NCBI GenBank assembly: GCA_030674185.1
Contig: CM060307.1
Coordinates: forward strand, 42,648,857-42,712,856
Direction of reading: 5' to 3'
DNA: 64,000 bases
DNA from: Monoplex corrugatus
Lineage: Eukaryota; Mollusca; Gastropoda; Littorinimorpha; Ranellidae
Positions 12,077 to 24,304 of this stretch are shown here, one piece after another. How positions within the stretch are numbered: position 1 is the first letter of the stretch; each line of letters starts with the position of its first letter. A model generated the notes under the pieces. That model was not told the DNA's origin, searched no databases, and saw only the letters and a program-made list of their open reading frames with translations. The position numbers and the translations under genes were made by a program.

Positions 12077-15000
12077 TATTTTAATGCACATGCCCAATTT
12101 GGGACAAGAATTGTAAAAACATAACTAGCAACAGGTTGATTGAAAATATTATAGATTCCAATTTATACTTACTAAATAACGGACACGTTACCTGTGTCCC
12201 TGATATACCAACCCACAGACCCACAGCAATAGACCTTACCTTAATCTCACCATCGCTAGCACCAAATGCCACATGGCAAACAGAGGATGACTTGTTGGGA
12301 TCAGATCACATCCCCATACTTCTTACCCTTAACCTTATCACTGAGTTTGATGCAATACCACAAGATAGTTTACCCAAGTTTAACTATAAATACGCAGATT
12401 GGGCCAGTTTTAAAGATTTCCTACGAAATACAAGAACAGATCTATCTGAAACAACGACCTTAAACAATATGTACGCAGATTTCTGAAAGTCACTCTTAAG
12501 GGCTGCAAAAATTTGAATTCCAGAACTTAAAGCGTCAAAAACAGGAAAACATTATGGAAAAGTCTGGTGGAATAAAGATTGTGAAAAGGCAGTCAACGAA
12601 AAGAAAGAAAAATACAAACAATATATAGCTAATAGGTCACCTGAAAATCATACGGCAATGAAAAGTGCGAACATAAACTGTAACAGAGTCATAGAACAAG
12701 CTAAAGAACAATATTGGACATCTTTTTGTACATATGAAGTAAATGACCATAAAGATATGCAAAAGATTTGGGAAAAACTGAAAACAATGAAAAATGGGAT
12801 CAAGTTGCCATCAATTCCAGTAAAGCTAGAAAACAACCCTTTACCTAGCTCACAGGAGAAAGCAGAAGCTTTTGCAGACATGTTTGCTGAGGTCTGTCGA
12901 GTAGAAGGACTTCCTGCCTCTAGTAGAAATTATAGAGTACAGGACGAAAAAACTGACGCATACAAAGATCCTGTCCCAGATAATACGCACTACGTAAATG
13001 CACCAATCACGCTCCAAGAATTAAAAGATGCCATTAAATCAATTCCAAATAAAAAGACATCAGTAGGATTTGATGCAATTTCCAATGAGATGTTGAAAAA
13101 TTTACCAGAAAATTTTTTAATCTTGCTACATAATATGTTTAAAAAAATGCTGGAATAGCGGCAAACTGCCCGACTATTGGAAACAATCAATAGTGGTTCC
13201 TGTACTAAAAGCAGGTAAATGCAATATTGACTTGAAAAACTATAGGCCAATTGCATTAACATTGCACGTATGTAAACTTATGGAGAAAATAATTTTAAAG
13301 AGATTGATGTACTACTGTGAGAAGAACAACATATTACCAATGAATCAGGCAGGGTTTAGAAAAGGCAGGTCACCAGTGGAATTCCTAACAAAGCTAACCA
13401 CTAATATCAAACAACAATTTGCCGGACGCCAATGTGTTTTAGCTACATTTTTTGATATAACTAAAGCATACGACCAAGTATGGCACTCCCGATTATTATT
13501 CAAATTGAAAAGTATTGGGCTTACTGGTAACATTTTTGATTATGTCAAATGCTTCTTAGAAGACCGTGTAATTCAAACGAGGATCGAAAATGTGTATTCT
13601 TCAAAACGATTTCTTCAAATGGGTATCCCTCAGGGATCCGTTATTGCTCCCCTTCTCTTTATGGTATTATTGCATGACCCAGTAAAATTTCTAAACATGT
13701 AACTTTAGCTCAATATGCTGATGATTTATGCATGTGGATGCAGGTCAATATGAAAAGAAAAACTCCTTTGCGCTGTCTTAATTATACGCGTAAATGTTAT
13801 CAATTAGAACTCGATAAAATAGCACGATATATGGTAGAAAATGGACTGCATCTATCTGTGGAAAAAACGAAGATAGTTTTGTTTAACAGTGGAGCTAACC
13901 CAGCAAATGTTCCCACGTTCAAACTGGGAGATACTCTTCTTCAGTATAATGAGTCGATTAAATTCTTAGGAGTTTTCCTTACAGCCAAATTATCTTGGAA
14001 TCAGCATATTGAATACTTATTAACAAAAGCTCAAAAAAGTTTAAATTTCTTGAAAATAGTTTGCAAACAGATATGGGGACAAGATGCATCAACACTTGTT
14101 CATCTCTGTAAATCGCTTATTAGATTTAAATTAACCTATGCCCAAGAAATATTCTTCAGCGCACCAAAACGCTTACTCACAAAACTGCAGAGCATAGATT
14201 GTAAAGGTTTCAAACTTGTGCTGGGTCTTCCAATGCATGCCTATTGCCATCGTACATACAATGCAATCAAATTGTTGCCACTTGATGAACAAAGGAAAGT
14301 CGCTTCTACTAAATTTCTGTTAAGAAACACTACCATAGAAAACAGCATCAAAACAGAGACAAAAGTAAGATCAGACACCGATTTTCCAAAAAGAGCTAAA
14401 TCAATATCCTCACAGGTCATGCTTGCGACATTTACAGCTGATGTTATGAAAGGCTCTGGAATTGATTTAGACACAGGTCCTGTAACTTTAAGACCTTCGT
14501 TTTCACCACCCAGTTGGGAACTTCAAAGAGCACGATTTGACATACACCACACTGACTTAAAAAAAGAAGATAATATCAACTTACTGGCAAGTCACGTTAA
14601 ATGTCATATAGACGACTTTTATTCCGATCACTTGAAAGTTTACACTGATGGTTCAATAATTGAAAGACAAGCAGGCTCAGCGTTTTTAATACCTGCTCTC
14701 AAAATTGAGAAATCTTTCTATATAGGACTTTATAAATCTATCTTTACTGCAGAACTCTTTGCAATCTTAATGGCTTTGAATTGTATGATAAATCTTCCTA
14801 GGACAATTCCCCAGATACTTTTTTGCGTTGATTCAAAATCTGTACTTCAAGCTCTTGAATTATCAAAATTACAAACAAGATCTGAAATGATACTGGAAAT
14901 TACTCACTTGATTAATAGTTTATCCTTAAGAGGCACTGATATTACTTTCTGCTGGATACCATCTCATAGTTCTTTTCATTACAATGATATGGTTGATAGG

Positions 15001-15640
15001 GCTGCCAAACGGGGGGCAAAGAGCTCACCAGATTCAAATCATATACAACTTTCCCTCTCATTGCATGAGTGTTATACCTTAGTGGACGCCTACGTATGGA
15101 AGCAGTTTCAAGATAAACAGAAAAAGTATGAAAAATGTTACATGAATTTTGAAATTAGCAAAACACCTAAGCGGTTCCCTGCCAGCAGAAGATACAATCC
15201 CTTATGTATAGGTGTAAACTTGATGCATTCAAAACAAAATACACCAGGAATGTAGTGTCATATTCTTTCATGCATTCGGGTAAAACGACATATACCTACG
15301 TTATCAACGAAGACAGTTTCTGACATATTTGCCTCACCATCCTTAACATATGAATTTTTTGTTAGCCTGTCAAAAAGTCCGATAGCGAAATATCTGTAAC
15401 GCGCCGTTACTTCTCATGTTCAGTGTTATGGTTAGCTAATTTTACTGTTTCAATCGTTAATTATGATAACGTCATTTGTAAATTTTTCTTTCTTGTCTTG
15501 TTTTTCTGGTTCATTTCTTTTTCCTGAAGATTAACCATTTCCAAGTTGTTGTTTTTTGTTTTTGTTTTTTTGTTTTTTGTTTTCTTGTTTTTTGTTTTTG
15601 GTCTAAAATCACTTTAGTGAATAGACATTAAATCAAAGGA
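12077..15640 (+). mobile_element. RNase H-bearing non-LTR retrotransposon (I/R1-type), 5'-truncated pseudogene
   Basis: The copy starts in the C-terminal part of the endonuclease (FNAH near 12083, SDHIPILL near 12303-12326). RT follows, with LKNYRPIALT at about 13234-13263, the FDITKAYDQVW block at about 13451-13483, GIPQGSVIAPLLF at about 13621-13660, and YADDLCMW at about 13717-13740. RNase H is at about 14635-15030, with its TDGS, AELFAIL, VDSKS, WIPSH and ND..DRAAK motifs. Stops and frame changes near 12118, 12484, 13150, 13695 and 15255 make it non-functional. The 3' end carries CACTTTAGTGAATAGAC-ATTAAATC, matching the end of the copy at 29295. It lies inside the E2-E3 intron and its 5' end abuts a (CA)n tract. 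Confidence 0.88.
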
Positions 15641-15689
15641 CCACCACCACATACATATATGGAATTGATGATAATCATGATGCTATGTG

Positions 15690-15747
<58 letters not shown>

Positions 15748-16436
15748 TGTGTGTGTTTTTGTGTGTGTGTGTGTGTGTGTGTATGTGTGTGTGTGTGTGT
15801 GTGTGAATGTGTGCAGTGGTAATAGTTACTTTTTCGTGCCTTAATGTGTTATATGCACTGAATGAACCCTTGTTTTCTTTTATTTATGTTTCAGAGAAAC
15901 TTGTGTTTATACTTTATATGAGAAAAGTGAATGGATTAAGACAGTTGTTCCTTTTCTTGTAATTGCTGACAGTATGGTGGCCATGTGGTGAACAACATTT
16001 GTCTTGGAAATTGTGAAAAATTTGTTGATGAATATAATAAGTTTTTTTGCTGCACCTTCAAGATTATACATTCATTGTAGATTTGATAGTGAATTTCAGC
16101 TTTTAGAAAGGAATCTTTGTTGAAGGATGTACCTATGCTAAATGGTACGAAGATGTAAAAATAGTGCACAGTTTTAATTTGCTTGCAAAACCGCTGTCAA
16201 GCTATATACACATAATGCACAGAGTGTTGTGTAAGTTTTCATTTCAGCAGTTTGTTATAATTTGATGTGTGTTCATCTAAAACATAATATGTATTAATCA
16301 TAATTAATGTTTGATTGTTCTTTCCCCCACCTCCTCTATAAAGTAAAGTATTTTACCATTAGGATTCAAATACATATAAAATGTAGAACTGACTGTTATA
16401 AGTACTAATGTATTGTTTGGTCCAATGTGCTTGCAG
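15641..16436 (+). other. Intron end with (GT)n microsatellite
   Basis: (GT)n with interruptions lies at about 15685-15815; the rest is AT-rich intron running to the TTGGTCCAATGTGCTTGCAG acceptor of E3. Confidence 0.6.
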
Positions 16437-17238
16437 TGGAAAATGTTCTGTGGGCCAAAGTTCTGTGGAAGCAAGAACAGGAGGTGAAATACAGGCAGAA
16501 ATATAGAGATGAAAAACGGCGTGGGATGAAGTATGTCGAATGGTGCCAGGCTGAAATGAGGAAGATGGAGGAAGAACTTGAAGAAGACAGAAGGAGAGGG
16601 GAGCAGCAATTGAAAGAAGTTCAAAAACAAGGACAAGAGAGAGTAAAAGCTATTACCGAGCAGCTTATGGAGCGCCTGACTTTTAGCGAATCCAGAAGAA
16701 CAGAGAGTGAACTGGAGCGAGTTCAGGTCGTAGAGCAGTTAGCTAGGGAACAAAAAGAAGCGGAGGAAAGAGTGACCCAGCTTGTCGACAGACTTCAGGC
16801 AGAAGAGAGAAACAAAGAAATCGACTTGGCCACCCTCCGTGTCCATTATGAAGAAGAAAAAAAGAAAGAACAGGAGAAAGTGATGACTTTTGTCCTGCGT
16901 CTAGAAAATCGAGATGAGCACTTGCTGCAGGATTTTGCCGCTCAGCAGCTTACAGAAGAAAACTTGTCGGAGATGGTGACACGTCTCTATGTGGACCACA
17001 ACATCCGTCTCCTGGGCGTTGATTGTGGCTTAACGTTCTTGATGGAAGCTCCGGAAGCGCAGTGGAGGAGCATAGTGGAGAATAAATTGCAGATCCAGAC
17101 CACCCTCAGCCAGCTTCTGTCTGAAGAAGTGCAAGAAGGAATAGAACGGTCCGAGATCACACAGTGTTCAGGTACTGAAGATGTGGACATCAGACTTGGT
17201 CAGCCTGTACCTACAGATCTTTGCATGGACACATGCAG
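16437..17238 (+). CDS. Exon E3 of coiled-coil/BH3 gene: long coiled coil
   Basis: Acceptor GTGCTTGCAG; donor TGCAG/GTATGT. The two leading bases complete a Val codon with the last base of E2; 266 codons follow and two bases remain (phase 2). Residues of about 5-180 are almost all Glu, Lys, Arg and Gln with regular Leu/Val spacing (for example EMRKMEEELEEDRRRGEQQL), a long alpha-helical coiled coil. The last 80 residues are less charged, with a hydrophobic patch (NIRLLGVDCGLTFLMEAPE) and then a Gln/Leu-rich helix, and look globular. No enzyme motif is seen. A coiled coil next to a C-terminal BH3 suggests self-assembly, by inference only. Confidence 0.75.
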
Positions 17239-17929
17239 GTATGTGATTGGTATTGATATTGGACAGTGACAAGCTTTGCATTTCAGGTGTACTGTTTCTG
17301 GACATGGGCCAGTGGTTTTGATTTTTTGTTTTGTCTGTCCATTTGGTTTTGATTTTTTTTTTTTTTGGGTGGGTGGGGAGAAAGCTGACAGTCAGCAGCT
17401 AGCTAGCTGAAAAACCCGAAGAAGAAATGCTGCATGATGTCAAGGTCTCCTTCAGTTCACACTGACGATTCAGGTCTTCCTTGGTCTGTGTTTCACTTTA
17501 ATTCCAGATGTCTTGTGATATGTGTGCTTGTTGAACCAGGTGACAAGGTTGCCTTCTGGTCAGATGACCAAACCAAGGCCAGGTGAGGGCCCAAGTCTGG
17601 CTGTGGTATGTGAGGGTGGAGATGAAAATGGAATTGATGAACTTGGCTTTGTTTCAGTAGGAGTGCTGGTGTACTTCAGAGGTGGAACTGGTTGATAACT
17701 GACATTGTTTACTGCCTGAATTTTGGTTTGTGTTCTCTGTTGAAACTTGGAAATGCTGATGTGGCATTTGAATTCACTGACTTGTCGGAGTTTAGTGCTA
17801 GTGATGTTGATGCTGAGGTTGCTTGATACTCAGCTAAACTTCATCATTCAGTTTTGCAAATGCTCAAAAAAGATTTTTTAATGTCTCCAGTTTTTGGCTG
17901 TATGTATATACATGTATGTTGGTTTGCCC
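17239..17929 (+). other. Intron between E3 and E4, first part
   Basis: No gene or repeat recognised except T-rich runs near 17345-17364. Confidence 0.5.
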
Positions 17930-18215
17930 ATATTGGGTGGAAGTATATTGCCACACAGTCTGTGTACTCAGTGTTCGGTGAGCGTGCATGCTGGGTGTTT
18001 TCATGTATTAGATTTGTAAGTCACCGGAACCTGATGTAACTTACGATCTTTAACGTATATACTTGATCTTCAACGTGCATGTACACATGAAGGGGGTTTC
18101 AACACTAGGATGTTGACCTGGAAGATAGGAAAAATCTCCACCTTAGATGGGAGGTATCAGGCAAAAGCGAACACCAGACCTTCTGATTGGAAGCCTGGCT
18201 GCTTACCACAACAGC
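17930..18215 (-). mobile_element. SINE, family A
   Basis: It shares GTGCATGCTGGGTGTTTTCAT, TTTAACGT, a TGTTGACCTGGAAGAT-like block and GGAAAAATCTCC with 50230-50590, and matches 2253-2500 in reverse complement. The decayed tRNA-like head lies at the high-coordinate end, so the element reads on the minus strand. Confidence 0.6.
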
Positions 18216-19567
<1,352 letters not shown>

Positions 19568-19772
19568 AATGATGCATGCGTAAAGTGAATGAGACTTGAC
19601 TGTGTGGTCCTAGACTTCCCAAAAGTGAGCCCATAACACGCCCAACTCCGGGTAGGAGCCAGTTAGAGTCGAAAAATCCCACATGGATTTTTGAAGGGAC
19701 TGATGGGGATTCGAACCCATAACCTCCCAGTCGATAGTCCATTGCACTAACCACTACACCATGGCGACTGAT
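19568..19772 (-). mobile_element. tRNA-derived SINE, family B
   Basis: On the minus strand it begins near 19772 with an A-box (GGTGTAGTGGTTAGTGC), then about 30 nt later a B-box (GGGTTCGAATCCC), then a unique body running to about 19568. Box sequences and spacing are textbook for an RNA polymerase III promoter in a SINE head. Confidence 0.75.
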
Positions 19773-19837
19773 GTGCACATGCGTCCTGACGTGATGTGTC
19801 TTCGTTGATCCTACAGTTAGTGTGTGTGTATGTGCAT

Positions 19838-20090
19838 CTTTGGCAGAATGGTTCAGACTTGCGCCTGCCAATAACTAAACTTGAGGTTCCAGGGTTCGCT
19901 TCCCATAGAGGTCTCGACTTTTCTCCTCAGTTTGACAGGAAAATCAAACTGAATGTCTAGTCCTTCGGAAAGGGACGAAAAATGAGTCGGGTCTGTGTGA
20001 CTTCTGGCTGCGCATGCTAAAGATTCCACAGCAGTTGAAAATTGTGAAGAGCAGGGCATCGCTCAGCTGCTTTGGTATAAAACATTGGAG
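19838..20090 (+). mobile_element. tRNA-derived SINE, family C
   Basis: It starts with an A-box-like TGGCAGAATGGTTCAGACTTG and a B-box-like AGGGTTCGCTTCCC at tRNA spacing. A body with CTAGTCCTTCGGAAAGGGACGAAAA follows, a segment typical of SINEs in gastropod sequence. The 3' end is not sharply defined. Confidence 0.6.
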
Positions 20091-20284
20091 AGAGATGTTG
20101 ATTTCCCATGTCCTACCCCTTGAAAACCAATTAGCCTCCTTGCCTTTCTGAAGTCTTGGTTAAAAAAAATGTGAATATGAATTTGAAGCAAGGGAGAGGG
20201 GATGGGTACTGTCCTCGTAATACTGGCCCCAGGAAAAGTTGAGGTCTCTGCCACCTCACACCCTATGACCTCAGGGTTATGGAA

Positions 20285-20453
20285 TTATCTAGGTAGGACC
20301 TCAGGACCTGGCTAGCTCATGGGTTTATATGCAGGCTTAAGGCTTGTGCTGTGGTCATTCTGGATCTTCTCGATCACATGGCATCTGTAACGTTAGTGCA
20401 TATGGAATTCATTCGGAGCGTGGAGACGTCATCTTGAGAAATTGAAACTGAAA

Positions 20454-20455
<2 letters not shown>
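20285..20455 (+). repeat. Dispersed repeat D with GAAACTGAAAC tail
   Basis: About 165 bp match 21910-22076: both start near TAGGTAGGACCTCAGGACC, share GCAGGCTTAAGGCTT and GTGCATATGGA, and end in TGAAACTGAAAC. Here the tail runs straight into the (TG)n tract at 20456. Confidence 0.75.
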
Positions 20456-20507
<52 letters not shown>

Positions 20508-20510
20508 TGT

Positions 20511-20560
<50 letters not shown>

Positions 20561-20640
20561 CGTGCGTGTGCGTGTGTGTTGAGTGTGTGTGTGCGTGCGT
20601 GTGTGCCATCATATGTGTATATGCGTGCGCAAGTGCGTGC
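20456..20640. repeat. (TG)n microsatellite just upstream of the BH3 exon
   Basis: Imperfect TG/GCGTG run ending about 95 bp before the E4 acceptor. TG/UG repeats next to acceptors can bind splicing regulators in animals; any effect here is inference. Confidence 0.92.
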
Positions 20641-20734
20641 CTTAAAGTTTATTTTGTGTTATTTTTGTTTCCATATTTCATCAGATTTATAATTATATAT
20701 ATATGTTTTTTTCCACTTTATCCTTGTTTTTCAG

Positions 20735-20926
20735 CTATGAATGGAGCTTCAGTGGTGAATATGACCCAGTTCTCCCGTCACAGACGACAGAAGCAGCAGC
20801 AGAACAAATATCAAAAATACCATTTGAAGGACCAGCAGAATGTGCTCGTCAACTCGCCTTGCTTGGGGATGAATTGGATAAAGATTTCAGTACTGGTTTC
20901 GTAACAGGCATCTACTATTAGAAAAG
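20735..20926 (+). CDS. Exon E4 of coiled-coil/BH3 gene: BH3-like motif and stop
   Basis: A strong acceptor (TTTATCCTTGTTTTTCAG) is followed by one base completing a Ser codon with E3, then 61 codons and TAG at 20919-20921. Residues 36-51 of the exon (about 20841-20888) read CARQLALLGDELDKDF, matching the BH3 signature of BCL-2-family killers: Leu, three residues, a small/hydrophobic position, then Gly-Asp-Glu-Leu. BAK and BAX have this pattern. No other BCL-2 homology region is visible, so this is BH3-only-like, attached C-terminally to a coiled coil. A near-perfect donor (AAAAG/GTAAGT) follows the stop by 5 nt, so a 3'UTR intron, an allele-specific stop or a 1-nt assembly error are all possible. 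A weak in-frame phase-0 donor (TTTC/GTAACA) lies before the stop. Confidence 0.72.
20838..20891 (+). other. BH3 motif
   Basis: The motif ARQLALLGDELDKDF contains the invariant Leu and Gly-Asp pair plus hydrophobic residues at the h1-h4 positions of an amphipathic BH3 helix. In the known family this helix binds the groove of BCL-2 proteins at mitochondria and promotes or regulates apoptosis. Function here is inferred from the motif alone. Confidence 0.7.
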
Positions 20927-21214
20927 GTAAGTGGTATAAATGATTATTGGGATGTAAATATAACTGGAGATGTGTTTAGTTTTACATAATCATCTAAAGA
21001 TGCTTAAGTGTGGAATGGTAAACCAATGGATACAACATTTGCATTATGGAAAGTAAGAGAGGCCAGGGATCTGGGTTTTGAGTTCTGGTTGGACAGAAAT
21101 TTTTATCCCCTCTGTGACAGACTTCAGTGGGGTCGTGGTTCCTACCATTTGGACGAGATGATGAACAGAGACCACATGTGCAGCATTCATTTAATTCACA
21201 ATCCTTTGCAAAGA

Positions 21215-22760
21215 TCACTTCCAGCGCCTGCAGGTGTTCTACCACATTTCCTCAGACTTCAAGAGGGCATTTGACAAAGTGTGGTAAGAGGCTTCATGGT
21301 CCACAATCAAGAAATTTGGCGTTGGGCAAAAGCCATCGACATCCAGAAACTATACCCAAAGCAATCAGTATAGTTCTTTCACAGGGTGCAGTTGATGACT
21401 GGTTCCACACTTTGGTTGGCGTTTGTCAGGTCTGCCTTCTGTCCTGTATGCTTTTTAACATATTCCTGGAATGCATCATGACTGACGTACTTGGAGATCA
21501 TGTCAGTACAGTCAGCATTGGAAGAAGAATATCACAAACCTTGGCTTTGCAGATGACACTGATGGCCTGGCAGGCAGTGAGGAACAACTCGCCAAGCTTG
21601 TGAAAAAAGATTAGATGAAACATTTATTTTCATCTTTATTTTCTTTCGAGAGTGGATGATATACTAGAGGAGCTTGATAAGGGAGACGTCATTGTAATCT
21701 TGTCGATAGGCAGATGAGGCTGTATGTTGTACTGATTGAAGGTGCTTTTTATGATGTTTATATATAAAACATTGGTGAGGTAAGTCTGTACTTAGTGGCT
21801 GATTGTGTTTTCATTTGGTTCATTTCTTTAGGGTCATATACACAGATATACATGTCATTACAACGTAACCAAGATTGTTCCATTGACTGACTGATACACA
21901 AAAAATCTATGTGCTAGGTAGGACCTCAGGACCTTGCTAGCTCATAGGGCTTATGTGCAGGCTTAAGGCTTATGTCATGATCATTTTGACCTTCTCCATC
22001 ACGTGGCTCCAGTGACATCAGTGCATATGGATTTTGTTTCAAGCGCGGAGATATCCTGAAAAACTGAAACTGAAACTAGATGAAACATCAACAAGAAGGT
22101 GGGTGGAAATCAGCACAGTGAAGACCAAATTGGTGACCTGTCACAGCACTATCATGACTACTTGATATAAATATCCATGGACTGAATCTAGGAAATGTTT
22201 GACAATTCACTTACCTGGAATTCATCATGAGTAGTGATTGCTCTAATCCAGAAATTCACTCAATGGCAGCAAATATGACAACAGCACTGTCCAAGCTGAA
22301 ATCTGTATAGAAGGACAAGAACATCTCCATGAAACACGAGATCAGGCTTTTACGTGCACTGGTATATTCCATCTTCCTGTATAAATGTGAGACGGAAACC
22401 TCACAGCAGATTTAAATATTATGGCAAGATACTAGACAGTAGGTACATTGATCATATCATCAGTGAATTAAGTGTGATCATATCACCAATGAATAAGTGC
22501 GCCAAACCATCAAGCATCATACTGGACCACATGAAGATCTGTTCACATCATTTAAGAAAAGAAAACTACGTTGGTATGGCCATGTAACAAGATCCAACCG
22601 CCTTGCTTAATCAGTACCCCATGGAACTGTTGAGGAAGGCAGACAAAAAGAGAGATTAAAAAAGATGGACTGAGAACATTGCAGAATGGGCTGGGAAACC
22701 ATTTGCAGAGACCCAGGCTTTGGCACACAACTGACATAGCTGGACGAATCTGGTGATCAG
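21215..22760 (+). mobile_element. Decayed LINE reverse transcriptase, interrupted
   Basis: Frame-broken pieces can be read as RT motifs in order: DFKRAFDKVW near 21258-21288, IKKFGVGQK near 21306-21332, LLSCMLFNIFLE near 21437-21472, FADDTDGLAG near 21547-21576, and LVKKRLDETSTRRW across the insertion at 21612/22077. SSDCSNPEIHSMA, LLRALVYSIFLYKCET and a decayed C-terminus to about 22750 follow. Many stops and frameshifts mark an old copy. A younger element is nested at 21624-22076. Confidence 0.75.
21624..22076 (+). mobile_element. Nested insertion with 12-bp target-site duplication
   Basis: The decayed RT frame is interrupted exactly between two copies of TAGATGAAACAT (21612-21623 and 22077-22088). 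Removing the insert restores an open RT frame across the joint. The last 165 bp of the insert are dispersed repeat D (GAAACTGAAAC tail, also at 20285). Direct target duplications and a conserved 3' tail are the hallmarks of a SINE or short LINE inserted by target-primed reverse transcription. The first ~290 bp have no recognised relatives here. Confidence 0.78.
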
Positions 22761-23659
22761 TTTGAACAGTTCTTTATTGTGGCACCTCAGTGACTTTTCA
22801 TGGAGTTTAGGGAGAAGAAAGAGAAAAGAATCTCTATTTACATGTTTATGGTGAAATTCCACAGAAACCCATTTTGACAAACAAATAAATGTACACGCAG
22901 ATAGACGATAAAACAAGAAAAAGACTGTCGAGCCATACTAACGATCTCCACTTGGGCATGTCTTATTGCCTACTCTCCTTGATCTGTTGGAAGTCTTCAA
23001 CACCACATGTGATCTTCTCTCTTATCTTCACATTACTTTCAGTGTCAGAGATTTAGCTGTCATTTTATTCATACACATCACTGACTGGGTTCAGACTGTA
23101 CAAGAAAAGACCACCCATTCAGGGTCATGAAAAGTCAGTTTGGAATTCCCCAGGATCATAGACCATCGTTGTTCATTTTGTACACACGTCCTGTTTGAAG
23201 TGTGGATTCTCCCCCCCCCCCCCCCACCCCCCCCAAAAAAAAAAAAAAAAAAAAGGTTAAACTTACATCAGTTTTCTGATGATTGTCAGCTATTCAGTTA
23301 TTGCTCTTTTTCAGGCATCATTTGAATCACCAGGCAGACAAGCAGAGCAACCTTAATGTTGTCATTGGATGGAAAGCAACAAAGTTAACTTTATATTTGA
23401 TAGTGACTGAACGTAAGCATTAGCTCTCGTGAGTCTGTCCCGTAATTATGAGTCTAGCTAGCTGGGGTCAGCTTCAGATAGGGTACTCTCTGAACTTTCA
23501 ACCTCGAAAATAAAATTAATGTGGTTTGTGTTTGTAAATTTACAAACTAAATGTTTTGGGGAACCATGCCATTATAAGAAATAGTATTTCTGTTTTTGTG
23601 AAAGTACAAACTTGTCACTAAAACATTTTCATTTTTCTCACATGCTTTCCTCACACCAG
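22761..23659 (+). other. No gene recognised
   Basis: Spacer with a C-run followed by an A-run at about 23212-23254, the latter creating a false ORF. It ends in the pyrimidine tract before the exon candidate at 23660. Confidence 0.5.
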
Positions 23660-23761
23660 ATGTCCTTGAAAAGGAGGAAACCGCACATCTAATGAAAAAC
23701 CATGCTGTAGAAAACAACAGCAAAGTTGATGATTATTTACACCTTGAACAACGGAGACATG
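23660..23761 (+). CDS. Candidate exon E5 (102 nt, phase 1-1)
   Basis: A long pyrimidine tract and CACACCAG acceptor precede it, and CATG/GTAAAA serves as donor. Only one frame is open: two bases, 33 codons (starting VLEKEETAHLMKNHAVENN), one base. The peptide is charged and helical-looking, in the style of E1-E3. Its phase 1 start does not match E4, which ends in phase 2 after a stop, and its phase 1 end does not match the phase 0 micro-exons. At least one more exon, or an alternative site, is therefore needed to connect it. It could be a skipped or decayed exon. Confidence 0.4.
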
Positions 23762-24304
23762 GTAAAAGAGACATATGTGATGAAACTGGATTTGTTTGAC
23801 AAATAGCATTGTTGATAACTTTAGGCAGGGAAGGTAGAGCCATTGTGACCTTTAAAACGGTTGTAAGGTCTTTAACATGTGTCTGGTTGTAAATGTTTCA
23901 ATAACATTGTGCTGATGAGGAATTTGTAACAGTTTCAACTTTTGGTATCGGTGTGACAGCAACAACAACAACAGATGTTCAGAAACATTTTATTGCATAT
24001 TTGTCTTCAGTACACTTCTATGTACCACAAAAAGGCCAGTAGGTATGGCCTTGTGCACTTGAGCATTGAAGGCATCAGATGGACATTCAGATCACAGAAT
24101 GAATTAAATGAATTTGGAAGGAAACTTATGTTGATAGAGGTATAACTACAAACGTTTGTTTGGAACAATTGTACTTGACCTGTTTCTTTGATATGCGCCT
24201 GTTCGTATACCGAAAGTTACATTTTGTATAAACAGGAAATGTTCATAGCAACAATTTTTAAGGTTTCAGGAAATTCTTTTGACTGCCAAGGTAAACTGTT
24301 GGAT
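23762..24304 (+). other. No gene recognised
   Basis: AT-rich intron-like DNA; only a short (CAA)n at about 23959-23972. Confidence 0.5.
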
